A stretch of 64,000 nucleotides of DNA from Platycnemis pennipes (lineage: Eukaryota > Arthropoda > Insecta > Odonata > Platycnemididae). The stretch spans positions 8,184,001-8,248,000 of the forward strand of contig OW121857.1 in NCBI GenBank assembly GCA_933228895.1, read 5' to 3'. The notes under the pieces are model-generated. The model was not told the origin of the DNA, did not search any database, and saw nothing but the letters and a program-made list of their open reading frames with translations. This document shows, one piece after another, positions 1 to 10,800 of the stretch; the first letter of the stretch is position 1, and every line of letters starts with the position of its first letter. The position numbers were made by a program, and so were the translations under genes.

Positions 1-397
1 ATGCTGCTTATCAGACTCTCCTTTACTCTTCCTCTCTCCAAACTATCAACAACCCAACAATTCCCCCGCTTCACTCCCCCAGCAACCAACCAACATCTCC
101 CAAACAAACAAAACAAATATCAGACAATACAATAGGAATGCAAGGGATGGGCTTTAATCTTTAAAATCGCGGCCCGCTAAGTGCCCGGGCTTCCACTTTT
201 CTTATGTACCGGTCTGCTGTCGGTCACTTTGGTGGGAAAGACAGAGGCCATTGCACTTTTGCGAATTCGACGGAAGACCTCGCGTGTCGCGTTGCTTCCG
301 AGGAAACGAAGATGTTTGGGAGGGGCCAGTCGCCGAAAGTGGCGTCAATGATCCCCTCCTCGAAGAAGGCTAGGGGGTGGGAAGGAGAGAGGAGACT
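1..397. other. Unassigned sequence at left edge
   Basis: No gene or recognisable element is supported here. The first 150 bases are C- and A-rich with CCAAC runs. Open frames over 204-475 exist on both strands, but they resemble no family, end in a LINE 3' tail and are treated as chance. Confidence 0.5.
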
Positions 398-478
398 ACT
401 ACGTGATACCTTGCAAGCCAGCAAGAAGGTGCGTGGCAGGAAGTGAATCCTCACCATGCAGGCACTACCTATCATGCT
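398..478 (-). repeat. LINE-A type 3' end fragment
   Basis: The stretch reads like the reverse complement of the LINE-A 3' terminus: a tail, then TACCTTGCAAGCCA, then GTGCGTGGCAGG, then TGAATCCTCACC. It is strongly diverged from the better copies (for example 2540-3310) and has no coding part. Confidence 0.6.
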
Positions 479-1480
479 TATGGAGGTTCCACCGTGACAA
501 CGCGATTCAAATCCCGTAAAAGAGCTATGTTATTTAATGAATAAATACCGATCCAGAAAATCACCTATATGGAAAATCATCTACAGGGCGATAACGCATG
601 CACAATAATTGTATGAGTATGCTATTTTATAGCACGTTGTAGTTGCTTTCTAATTTTTACGAGCTCTTTTAACTAATTTTGACCTCGGAACATGTCTGAA
701 GTGTTGTTGCCACGTTTAATTATAAAGTGAGAATACATGCTCAATCCCGCTAATGCCTATACTAAAATAGGTTAAACATTTTCATACTTAGATTTAAACT
801 ATTCCATTGCAAATACAACGCTTTGTTTTAAATTTTATTAATATTGATATTTTTTTAAACTGTTTGGCAACAATGACGCTGCTACCATTTGGAAGTATTG
901 GTATTAATTACACCATATCAATAACCAATGAAATATTTAAATTACATAAAAATATGAAAAGGACCTTGGTAAGGTCTATACCTTAATTAAGTTAGTAAAT
1001 AGGTTTGTAAGCACTTTCCGTCAAAAGTACCGTTGCCAACGATAACAAAATATTGTAGCGCCACTTTCATGTAACTAAGGCTTTTCTGCTTTTTTCGAGA
1101 AAACATTTATTAATATCAATTAAACAAGTTTGGTAAGGTGAGCACTTTTTCACAAAGCTAAATTCTACATGAAATTGCGCTCTTATATTAGTTTTTCGTC
1201 AAAACGACATTTCTCTTTATATTATTAATCTGCAAATTTTACGGCAAAAGCCATGGTCCGCCACATAACCACGTATAAAATATCTGATTTTCAAGGTCTT
1301 TTTTCTTCAAATATATTCATAGAAAGACCTCATTATTTTATCGCCAATGGATAGAAGGGCCAAAAAATGATGTGTCCTGAAATGTTCACAAAAATGACAT
1401 CTACTTCATAATTCGGTGGAGACTCCTTTAGTGCAAACAAATACAAAGAACCTTTCCACTCGCATCAGGTATGCGCGACA
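479..1480. other. AT-rich unassigned stretch with one shared repeat block
   Basis: No gene is seen. Bases 1365-1440 match 50453-50537 closely (both contain GGCCAAAAAATGATGTGTCC and end near TTCGGTGGAG), so at least the right part belongs to a dispersed repeat. A second shared block, GAAATATTTAAATTACA, occurs at about 928 and 50423, suggesting that the 50.4-kb copy is an internally deleted version. Confidence 0.5.
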
Positions 1481-2012
1481 AATAGGGTCGTTTACGATTC
1501 ATTTTATTGTTGAATCTGATAGAGTTTGTGAAATTAAAAGACGCGTATTTTTCCGTTTTTCAATCCGTCAATTATTTCTCGAGTTATAAGCGGCGAAAAA
1601 CTGATGTTTTTCAACCCTTTCGGAAAAGTGGGCGTGGTGCAACCTCTTACGTCATCCACTTCGTCCAATCACAGCTGATCCCGCGAAGCGACTTCGCCTT
1701 ATTGCAATGGGGGACAAACAGCTGACTCTGCCAATGAAAGCGGTTGCGACAGCATCTGTTCGAACAGACCTTCCGACACCCCCCCTCCACAGCCTTCCCT
1801 TCCCCCAAAAGCAGTCAGGGACGGGAGGAAAATGGCGTCAATGATCTCAAAACAGCTTCTTCGGTGGGCGTCACCTTTTGCTTACTTTAATTTTTGATTT
1901 ATGAGTGAATGGTTGTGGTTAGAAGATTAATTTATTCAATAAAATTCATTTTTAGATTCCATCTATTGATTTTGTGTACAAAATTGTGATTTCGGTTCCG
2001 AGTAAACTTCCC
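1481..2012 (+). repeat. 540-bp dispersed repeat, copy 1 (plus orientation)
   Basis: This is one of five copies in the window (also 8052-8587, 11112-11661, 22017-25260 interrupted, 44222-44542). It runs from AATAGGGTCGTTTAC through TTATAAGCGGCGAAAAACTG and a GC-rich centre to a TTCGGTTCCGAGTAAAC end. In better copies the ends are imperfect inverted repeats around CGTTTAC, so it looks like a non-autonomous DNA element. There is no coding sequence. Confidence 0.75.
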
Positions 2013-2539
2013 CAGTTTGTTTGTTTACATTCGTCACCATCAGTATCGAAGCAATTTCCTCCTTCTTGATGACTCCTACGGGAGCATAAAAAATCTGGTC
2101 CCGCTCTTCAGCGTACGAGAGATATTCGGACACATAAAAATCGGCAATCAAGCGGCAACTCACGCCTAATTCCACGTTTGAAGTGAATCACCAATGCAAA
2201 TATTATGGAGAGCACAGAAAACTAATCACATATATATGGCGATTGTTATTGCTGTTGCGAAGACCTATCTCGAAGCATATGATGATTATTGATACCTATC
2301 GACCTTGGCTTCATTCAACAATCGAACTCCAATTCGAGGGAAGTTGTCGCGAGAAAATGGTACATTCCATTCAACGACGTCATGCGACATATTCAGAAGG
2401 AAGAGCATGATGACTGCAAAGTATTTCGTTAAATAACTCACGCTTTAAAATGTCACTGATTATTAAAATGTTAAAGCAGTTTATGTATCAAAACCTGCTC
2501 AGGTAATAATATAAACTACGTAATATCATTTGATGCTTT
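2013..2539. other. Unassigned sequence
   Basis: Short open frames occur on both strands (1963-2175 minus, 2183-2410 plus), but none shows a domain or splice context I can recognise. No repeat partner was noticed elsewhere in the window. Confidence 0.4.
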
Positions 2540-3310
2540 GATCAGTAACGCGAAGATCGAAAACGTTGAAACCATAAGATATTTAGGTGTAACAATCACT
2601 AAAGATTTATCGTGGGGAAGACACATTCGGGAAATATGCGGCCGAGCGAAGAGAAAGCTAGGATTTATAAAAAGAGTACTTGGGAAATGTGATGAGAAGA
2701 CAAAAGAGCGATGTTACTTTCCACTAGTTAGGCCCCACCTCGAGTATGCAGCCAGTGTATGGGATCCTAATGAATTAGGTTTGATGAGAGAACTAGACAG
2801 TGTGCAGCGTAGAGCAGCTAGGTTCGTCAAAAGGTGTTACGATAGGTTGAGTAGTGTATCAGAGTTAATACAAGAATTATGGTGGGAATCATTATCAGAG
2901 CGAAGGTTAAAGTACAGATTAAATCTATTAGAGAAATTTCAATCGAATAGCTTTACTGAAGATGTTAGGCACATATTCAAAACACCAGCGTATTATGCTA
3001 TTCGACCAGATAAATGAGATTAGAGAGAAAGATTGTCGTACTGATAGGTTCAAAATGGCATTTTTCCCCCGTACTATAAGAGAACAGAATAGGCAGCATA
3101 GCAAAGGGATAGGTAGGGGAAATATTTTAGAGTAGTCTGTTGTGCATGATGCATGTATTAATCCCTTAAATACTATAGATACTATAGACAATGTAGTTGC
3201 ATGAGACCCTATAGTTGCTTGTTTGCATGCCGGTAGTGCATGCTTGGTGATCTTCACCCCCTGCCACACACCCTCGCGGTGGCTTGCAGGGTATCGTGTA
3301 GATGTAGATG
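2540..3310 (+). mobile_element. LINE-A: 5'-truncated CR1/jockey-like retrotransposon
   Basis: The open frame 2538-3017 encodes the C-terminal part of a non-LTR reverse transcriptase polyprotein. Recognisable blocks are RYLGVTITKDLSWGRHI, LVRPHLEYAASVWDP and VQRRAARFVKR, the usual region after the palm/thumb in CR1/jockey-group LINEs. The catalytic FADD region is missing, so the copy is 5'-truncated and cannot be active. The 3' UTR ends in the hairpin block CACCCCCTGCCACACACC, then GTGGCTTGCAGGG, then a GTAGATGTAGATG tail. The exact clade (CR1, L2 or jockey) is inferred from motif style only. Confidence 0.85.
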
Positions 3311-4156
3311 TTTAGATCGGTTCGAATAACCACATTTCAGAGTAACAACCCTTTGCGAAAAAACTCTTAGATTTCAACAGTCACTGTTGAATGTCAATAG
3401 TTTATTTTACTGTTTTCAACAGTATATTTTTAAATTTACTGTTGAATATTTACACAGTAACTATTGGATATAACTGTTGGCCCAAATTACTGTTGAAATT
3501 TTCAACAGTTTTTTTTGCATAGGCAACGCCCAGATGTTTTATATTGGGGTTCAAAGCAATTAAAAATCTCCCCTCGTCTCTGAATACCCATTCTCCCGAA
3601 CTGTTTTCATTCCACTACAAGCGTAAACACGGCGAGGTTGGCAGCCTGTCGTAGTATTCAACCCCAATGTTGGCACTCGTTGAGCGCCAAGTTCACCATT
3701 GAAAAATAAAGAGCTTCGCAAATGATTGCATGCACCGTATCCATCTCGTGATGCGTTGCTCCGCGTCGCCGGCCGGACAACTGAAGGTCGCACCGCTGAC
3801 ATGAAATCTTGGAAAGAAAACAGAAATGCGAGGAATTCCGCCGCACAGCTGAAAACATCCTGCTCTGACTGCTATTCTCACGGAGCACTAAATAATGCAT
3901 TGCCCTTCGGAGGTTACGCACTTGGCCATTCAAAGCAGAAATGAGTTGCAAAGAAAAACCATGTCCTCCACCAGAGTTTTCATTTTCAGATGTCGCCTGT
4001 AACAGCAAAGAAGCCATGTAACAATTGTGTTAATGCTCTATATCAATTCTTATGTGAACCGGAGGTCAATGACAGCCAGAATTAGTTTTCTATTCGCCAA
4101 TTAGAGGCTCAGGAGAGATGAGATGGAACCTAAACTGTTCGTCTTACCTCTTCAAA
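3311..4156. other. Unassigned stretch with a CAACAGT-rich block
   Basis: Bases 3371-3511 hold many copies of CAACAGT and its complement ACTGTTG, several as the palindrome TTTCAACAGT/ACTGTTGAAA; this could be a small foldback element. The remainder (3512-4156) has open frames on both strands without recognisable content. Confidence 0.45.
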
Positions 4157-4999
4157 TCTACATCTACATCTACATAATACCCTGCAATCCACCTCAAAGG
4201 TGTGTGGCAGGGGGTGAATTCTCACCAAACACGCGCTACATATCATACATTTAAAAGGATTAGTATTAATATATTAGTCTATATTGCAATATTTAAAAAG
4301 ATAAAAATAGCAAACTACGCATGCAAAAACGTGCTGTTAGTGGGTTACCTTCAAGTCCTTATACCAACATGCAACTACCTATGCTATGGATTCAATCACT
4401 CGTATTAGACATATTTACCGCTATTCATATCCCTAATTGTAAGAGGAAAAAAGGACGTTTTGAATCTGTCAGTTCGGCAATCAATTTCTCTAATTTTGTG
4501 ATTACGGTCCAGTCTACCATAGTGAGTTGGGGTTCGTAAAATATTTTTAACGTTATCACTGAAAATATTATCTTGGAATTTATTTAAGAGATGAAATCTA
4601 AGTTTCAACCTACGATCTGACAATGATTCCCATTTTAATTCATTTAATAGAATGGCTACGCTAGTATGGATATCGTATCGTCCCATTACAAATCTTGCCA
4701 ATCTTCGCTGCACACGTTCAAGTTCGTTATTTAGACCGATTTCGTAGGGATCCCATACACTGGCAGCATATTCCAAATGAGGTCTAACAAGGGAAAAGTA
4801 GCTGATTTCTCGTACATGATCGTCACATGTACCCAATATCCTTGTAATGAATACCAGTCTACGATTCGCTTGACCCATTTTTTCGCGTATGTGTTTACCC
4901 CAGTGAAGATCATGTGTCAGTCTTATTCCAAGATATTTAATGGATTCCACGTTTGTTATTTCATTATTACTTATTTTGTTCGTGCTAGGAGGAGAACAA
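4157..4999 (-). mobile_element. LINE-B: 5'-truncated CR1/jockey-like retrotransposon
   Basis: On the minus strand the frame 4405-4950 encodes 181 residues of RT C-terminal region: SIKYLGIRLTHDLHWGKHI, then LVRPHLEYAASVWDPYEIG, then VQRRLARFVMGRYD and a terminal FFPLTIRDMNSGKY block. The element ends in the LINE-B tail (TTCACCCCCTGCC, GGTGGATTGCAGGG, TATTATGTAGATGTAGATG). Protein and tail resemble LINE-A but are consistently different, so A and B are treated as sister families. The catalytic RT core is absent. Confidence 0.85.
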
Positions 5000-5021
5000 T
5001 GACTCTACCTAGGATGTACTA

Positions 5022-5110
5022 CCGAATCCAAAGGTGCGTGGTTCGATTCCCGGCCCAGGTGAATTATTTCACATGGCAATTAATGTGAATTTCACCGCCG
5101 TTCACGCGGA
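5022..5110 (+). repeat. tRNA-derived SINE (family S2), 3' part
   Basis: It contains a Pol III B box (GGTTCGATTCC, 5040-5050) followed by CAGGTGAATTATTTCACATG, AATTAATGTGAATTTCACC and GCCGTTCACGCGG. The same body is seen at 22083-22232 (minus, with A box) and 45508-45560 (minus). The A box is missing here, so the copy is 5'-truncated, abutting the LINE-B end. Confidence 0.6.
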
Positions 5111-6083
5111 AGGTTTGAAATATACCTACTACACTACCTCCAAACAGTGAGTTCAACGTAGATGACGGAACCAGCACTTTCTCCAGTTAGTTGATTTAGT
5201 CTTCGTTTAGTGCAAACATCTCCTGTTCACTGTCGAGCAACGGAACATTTTTATCTTCATCACTCCCATTTCAATTTGAAAGTTTTAGTACAACTCTAGA
5301 GAATGTCAACGGATGGATCTTCCGGATGTTTGCTGATGATCGCAGGGTAAAAGACTTCCCGAGCACGTGATTGTAACACAAAAGGTTCAGAGAAGATAAT
5401 CTGAAATACAATGGACGACCTTGAACTTCAAATGCGTTAGGAAATATAGAAAATCAGGGGCTCAAATGATGATGATCCCTTATTTCATCATTTAAAAACG
5501 TCCTTATTTTCGTCCCTGAAAATGAACCCAAATGGTAGCCAATCTGAGCGCCCGGCTGCAAGTGTAGAATGCGGAGTCTACCCATTGAATATTGTATAAA
5601 GCAACAAGTAAACGTGAGAGACAGATATTCAATGCCCCAGGTGTTTGGACAAGGGATAATAAAAAGGACGGGGAGAAAATGATAACTCGAGATATAATTT
5701 TTCCTATCCCTGAAAGCTATTGTAGCTCAAATAATCACTCAACTCCTGCGTAAAAAATAATCGTGGGGAACCAGTCGTTAAACAATACACACAAGGAGCG
5801 TGATCATCTTGGATCAGATATTCAGACCATCTCAGGGAGATTTTCATTTAACTGCACAGCAGAGGTTTAAATATTTCACTGATCTCCTCAACACAAAATA
5901 ATGTTGATGTTCAAAAAAAATAAGCGGCGTGTGAATGAATTATAGACGATATAAGTACGAAGGCAGTTTTCTTTTCAACCTCCGATCGCACAGCATAAAC
6001 GCCAGACAAGCGACAGGCGGGTGGTGTGCGCAGCATAGGCAACAGCGCATCTCCCGTACTACACGCTTTGTCAGCCGGCCTTG
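5111..6083. other. Unassigned sequence
   Basis: No coding region, repeat partner or RNA gene is recognised in this stretch. Confidence 0.4.
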
Positions 6084-6820
6084 AGAAGGTTGATCCGAAA
6101 AGTGAAAGTCATGCCATTTTTTTTATATTTTCAGTACTTATAGATTTGAAGTTCCTCTATCTAATAAAGTGAAAATAATTATACCAACCCATACTCCTTT
6201 GAGCACAAATTGCATTTGAAATACAAACGATTAACGGCGAGAATGGCCATCACATGGGAATATAAAGTTTTAAAATTCGATAGTGACTTGTCATTTTTGC
6301 AAAAAACTGATATTTTATGCGTAATTTTACAAGGAATAACATGACACGAAAAAAAGGGATCGACCAACCGTATTTTTCGCTAAATCCACCAATTACTGCG
6401 CTTATAGCAGACGAAATGGGTTAGATGACTTCAAGTAGCGCTGCGGTCGCTCTAGCCAAAATGGTTGGCGTATGAATAATATCATTACTAATGAGATTTT
6501 AAAGAATATTTCAAGAAATATCATAACATAGCGTTTTATATTAATATTCTGGTGTTATTCATTAGTAAATTCATTGAGTACTTAAATTTATTTTTGCAAA
6601 GTAAATGCTGAATAGACTCCATCGTCGAGCTGATTTAAATTATCATAAAAAATAAATCCTTCGACTTTCAATCGTATTTCTTGTGATACTTATGACTTTC
6701 AATAGCTTAGGTAATTTTCTTAGTGAAGTAATGCTCACTTAGCAGGCATATACTCGTACTTAAATTAATAAGATTCCTCAGACAACTTGACTCAAGTAGT
6801 CGCGAGCCAACCTCGTTAAG
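6084..6820 (-). repeat. 740-bp TTAA-bounded repeat, copy 1
   Basis: This is one of three copies (also 21091-21833 and 41743-42482, both plus). Ends match as short inverted repeats: AAGGTTGATCCG at the left and CGCGAGCCAACCT at the right, with TTAA at the right junction. Shared internal blocks include TTTATGCGTAATTTTACAAG and GAATAATATCATTACTAATG. It has no coding capacity and is probably a non-autonomous DNA element. It ends only about 170 bp before the first UGT coding exon. Confidence 0.7.
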
Positions 6821-6970
6821 GACCTGTTCGAGGCACTTTAAACTAACATAATTTTTATTAGTAAAAGCATTTTTCAATATCCACTTTGTCTTTTATTAAT
6901 GTCCCATCGGAGGTTGAAAAGAAACCTGCCCTCGTACAAGTATTTCACCGAACGTCAACTTCACTGACTG

Positions 6971-6991
6971 TTGTTCTCTGTTTCCAGGGCC
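6971..6991 (+). promoter_or_regulatory. Splice acceptor in front of the UGT start codon
   Basis: A polypyrimidine run (TTGTTCTCTGTTTCCAG) ends with AG at 6986-6987, and the ATG follows after only GGCC. A strong acceptor here implies an upstream 5'-UTR exon, which I could not locate. The context GGCCATGG is a good initiation context and supports this start codon. Confidence 0.75.
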
Positions 6992-7840
6992 ATGGTCACC
7001 AAGGCAGGGCATCCAAGGGGCCTCCTGGGCCCCGTTCTGCTGCTGGGGCTCCTAGTTATCCAAGCAGAAAGGGTCCAGTCCGCCGAGTTCCTGGGGATGT
7101 TCCCACTGTCCGCCACTAGTCACAACAACGTCTTCACCGCTCTCACCAAAGAACTGGCTGCCCGAGGGCATCATTTGACCGTCGTAACCCCCCATCCCCT
7201 GAAGAATCCTCCCGCCAACTACACCCAAATCGATGTGTCAAGGGTCGTAGCTCCATATTTCAAGACTTTCGGCTCCATTGGTGTCAAGTCGGTGCTAGAG
7301 ATCTTTCCAGTGATTTTGAACTTCTCCCTGGGCATTTGCAATGATGTGCTGGCACTGCCTGAGATAAAGGCAGTCATGGATCCGAAAGCGTTTGGGAAGA
7401 AGTTTGATGTTTTGCTCATCAGTCATTTCTTCTCTGAGTGTTTCTACCCGTTTGCTGAAATATACGACGTCCCAGTGATAGCCATCTCCCCAGCCGGATC
7501 ATTCCCAACAACTGACAGCATGGTTGGAAACATAGCTCTCCCATCATTCGTGCCAAATGCATTCTTCTCCTTCTCAGACAGAATGACCTTTCTGGAGCGA
7601 ACTGTCAACTTCGTCAGCTACGTGTGTTCCAGCTTATTCATGGACTACGTACTGATTCCTGCCCATGAGAAAATTGCGAGAGAGCACTTCAAAGACATAT
7701 CACCGCTTCCCGAGACACTGAAGAGAACCAGCCTGGTTCTCCTCAACAACCACTTCACCTACAATTACCCTCGACCACTGACACCAAATATCATTGAAGT
7801 GGGAGGCATCCACGTCAAGTCTCCAAATCCACTGCCAAAG
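6992..7840 (+). CDS. UGT: UGT coding exon 1 (N-terminal acceptor-binding domain)
   Basis: This exon encodes residues 1-283, from the ATG through GGIHVKSPNPLPK, and ends in phase 0 at donor AAG|GTAAAC. It carries the hydrophobic signal sequence, the early AEFLGMFPLSATSHNN block typical of mature UGT N termini, and possible N-glycosylation sites at Asn76 (NYT) and Asn110 (NFS). By eye, the position of the catalytic Asp of vertebrate UGTs, in KKFDVLLISHFF, is Ser144; this region varies among insect UGTs. Translation past 7840 soon hits a stop, supporting the donor. Confidence 0.93.
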
Positions 7841-10800
7841 GTAAACTGCTAAAAAGATTTCTCTACCATTCGTGGAGTCAGTATTCCTGTCTGAGTTAAC
7901 CAGGCTTTCAGCTGATCATTGTGGCTGGGACATACTGATTCGTGACAGAAATGAGTACTGCTTTCTTATGCATGGAGTACTGTACCATGCATGAAATTAA
8001 ATATCATACCCAAGTTTCGAGGAACGGATGCTAATGAGCACCGACAATTAGAATGGAGGCGTTTACTCGGAACCGAAATCGTAATTTTGTACACGAAATC
8101 GTTAGATGGAAACGAAAAAAGAATTTTGGTGAAAAAATTAATCTTCTAACCACAATCATCCACTCATAAGTCAAAAATTAAAATATGCAAAAGGTGACGC
8201 CCTCCTAAAAAGCTGCTGTGATAACATTGACGTCATTTTCCTCCCGTCCTAGCCTGCTTTTCGTGGAAGCGAAGGGAGTGGAGGGGGGTTCTCGGAAGGT
8301 CTGATCGCACAGATCCTGTCGCAACAGCTCCTATTGCGAGAACCAGCTGCCCCCCCCCTTTTGCGATAAGACGAAGTAGCTTCGCGAGCTCAGATGTGAT
8401 TGGACGAAGTCGATATACGTCAGAGGTTGCACCACGCCCACTTTTCCGAAAGGATTAAAAACATCAGTTTTTCGCCGCTTATAACTCGAGAAACAATTGA
8501 CGGGTCAAAAAACGGAAAAATACGGGTCTTATTATTTTACAAACTATCAGATTCGGCAATAAATGAAATATGGTAAACGACCCCATTATATTGGGAGCAT
8601 GTCCATCAGGATATGGCAGTTAAAAGGAATAAAAACCAAAATATTGCCGCAGCATCTTTGGTCTAAAAATGTGCCTGCAACACAATTCAAAATTCCTCTC
8701 TTTAGCCTATAAGCACCGAGTGAGACCCAGAAAATGGTGGTTTTGAATAAATATGATGAAGAGAACCTGTATTCTGGGACTTAAAGGCTTAATTACACTG
8801 GTCAACACAATTTTTGTAACTTGGTGCTCCTTATGTGTAACTGGTATTTTTGTCCTAAAAATGAAGGAAAATCAATGATATCCGTAGTGGTGCTGATTTG
8901 CGTTTGCAGTCATGGTGTTGATATTTCATGTTTATTTTTGATTTTTTTAACATAAATATTTGCTCCAGACGACCAAACAAAAAAATTCTCTCTAGCTTAG
9001 AAGGTCGGAGTGAGTCCACTTACAAGAGAACAACTATAATAGAATGAGTGAAAAAGAAATTTTTATAACATTTCTTAAGGCCACTTCACGCAATACAATT
9101 TTTTGTACAATTTCTTGTACAAACACTTGTATGAGGAAATTGTAAGGTGCAAATCAGCAAATTTTGTGAACACTTGTGTGAATGACTGAACGGAAAATAG
9201 AACCTGTTCTAATTCCATTCATACAAACATACAATTTCATTCAGTTTATTCAAGCGTTTGCACAAGAAATTGTACAAAAAATTGTATCGTGTAAAGTGGC
9301 CTTTAGAAAAAATGCATAATATACTCATGATTGTTTTCCTTGATATGGATGCTACATTTCCACAATGTCCATGATTTCTTCCTCCTTTTCCCTATCATAT
9401 AAATCATTACATGGGAGTAACACTCGTATTGCCCTTTGAGCTCTCAAAATGTGAATCAAGCATATGCATTTTGCGAAAGGTCAGGCATCTATTTTACCAA
9501 AATAGTCCTTTAGTTCCCTCATCATGGACAGATAATCTTGTGGTTTCCAAGGAAACGTGATGGCGATAAAACCTCTCCAAGCTGCCTTTCCTTTCTTGCT
9601 GAGACTCTCTTCGAAACTCTTAATATGTGCCACGAAAGGATACCAGCATTAACTTTAGCTTCCGACAACCTAGGACTTGGTAAAATACATATTCACACCC
9701 TTTTCTTCCTCTGGACAACCAAAAACAATTTCTCTCAACCCTAGAAGACCTGAGTATCAACCTTACACTCCCAACATTTTTGGGCTAGCTCTTACTCTTT
9801 CTAATTATCAATTTTATAGTATTTATTTCTATCGAATTCTCACACATTCTTTAGGCACAGCCAAATCAATGAAGCATATCTTTTCATTTATTGCCACTCC
9901 ATATTTTTTTCATAGTTCAGGTTAAGCAGAAGTTAGCCATTCTAATTTTGAAAAGGAAAAAAACAGGGGCAGGAAGCCAACTGCACTCAGCCTTATTCCA
10001 CACTTGGCCTGGCATATTAGTGTTCCATATCCATATAATGGAAAAAGGATATTTTAAAGCCACGTTTACACTATGTAGCAAAACCTGCTATTTAGCAAAT
10101 TTGTTTAACATGTAGTAAGTTTGTATAACATTTGCTAAAGACGAAAAAGTCACTTCTGAAAGTGCTATATAACATTGCTATATGTAGCAGATTCTGCTAT
10201 ACGTATAGAGCAAAAATTGTGCTATCCATTGGGAGTCGGTAAAGATCAAAAGAAATTTGTGCTATATTTAACTTCGCTCTATGTAGCAAAAGTTAAATGA
10301 CAATGTTAAGCCACATTTACACTATGCAGCAAAACCTGCTATATAACTTTTGCTATGTAAGATTGTTATATAACTTTTGCTATATAACATTGTTATGTAA
10401 CTTTTGCTACATATAGTGAAGTTAGACATAGCATGGATTTCTTTTGATCTTTACCAACTCCCAATGGATAGCACAATTTTTGCTATATATAGCAGAATCT
10501 GCTATGTATAGCAATGTTATATAGCACTTTCAGAAGTGACATTTTTGACTTTTAGCAAATGTTATATAAACTTGCTATATGTTACAAAAATTTGCTGTAT
10601 AGCAGGTGTTGCTACATAGTGTAAATGCGGCTTTATATAGCAAAAGTTATGTAACAATGTTATATAGCAGGTTTTGCTACATAGTGTAAATGCTGCTTAA
10701 CATAGGTACTGGTGATTGAGGATGTGAAGGAATATTTCCTCATGAATGACATGATTCTTTCTCAGGACCTCCAGAAATACATGGACGACGCAAAGGATGG

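Larger units (their letters stand above)
7841..10765 (+). other. UGT intron 1 (2925 bp)
   Basis: Donor GTAAAC, acceptor TTCTTTCTCAG. It contains a 540-bp repeat copy (8052-8587), a TIR MITE (9078-9302) and a long foldback element (10057-10698). The remaining 8588-9077 and 9303-10056 show no recognisable element; open frames at 9538-10115 have no known domain. Confidence 0.9.

Noticed and set aside
204..475. Overlapping open frames on both strands as possible small genes
   Set aside because: No domain, no splice context, and the segment ends in a LINE 3' tail.
6886..7119. Alternative plus frame (77 codons) overlapping UGT exon 1
   Set aside because: It is a shadow in another frame of a well-supported coding exon.
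9538..10115. Open frames in UGT intron 1 as an extra exon
   Set aside because: Exons 1 and 2 join perfectly in a conserved UGT block, leaving no room for an added exon.
10712..10765. ATG at 10712 as start of a separate short UGT protein
   Set aside because: A good acceptor AG at 10764-10765 precedes the conserved DLQKYMD block, and exon 1 joins here in phase 0; the upstream codons are intron.
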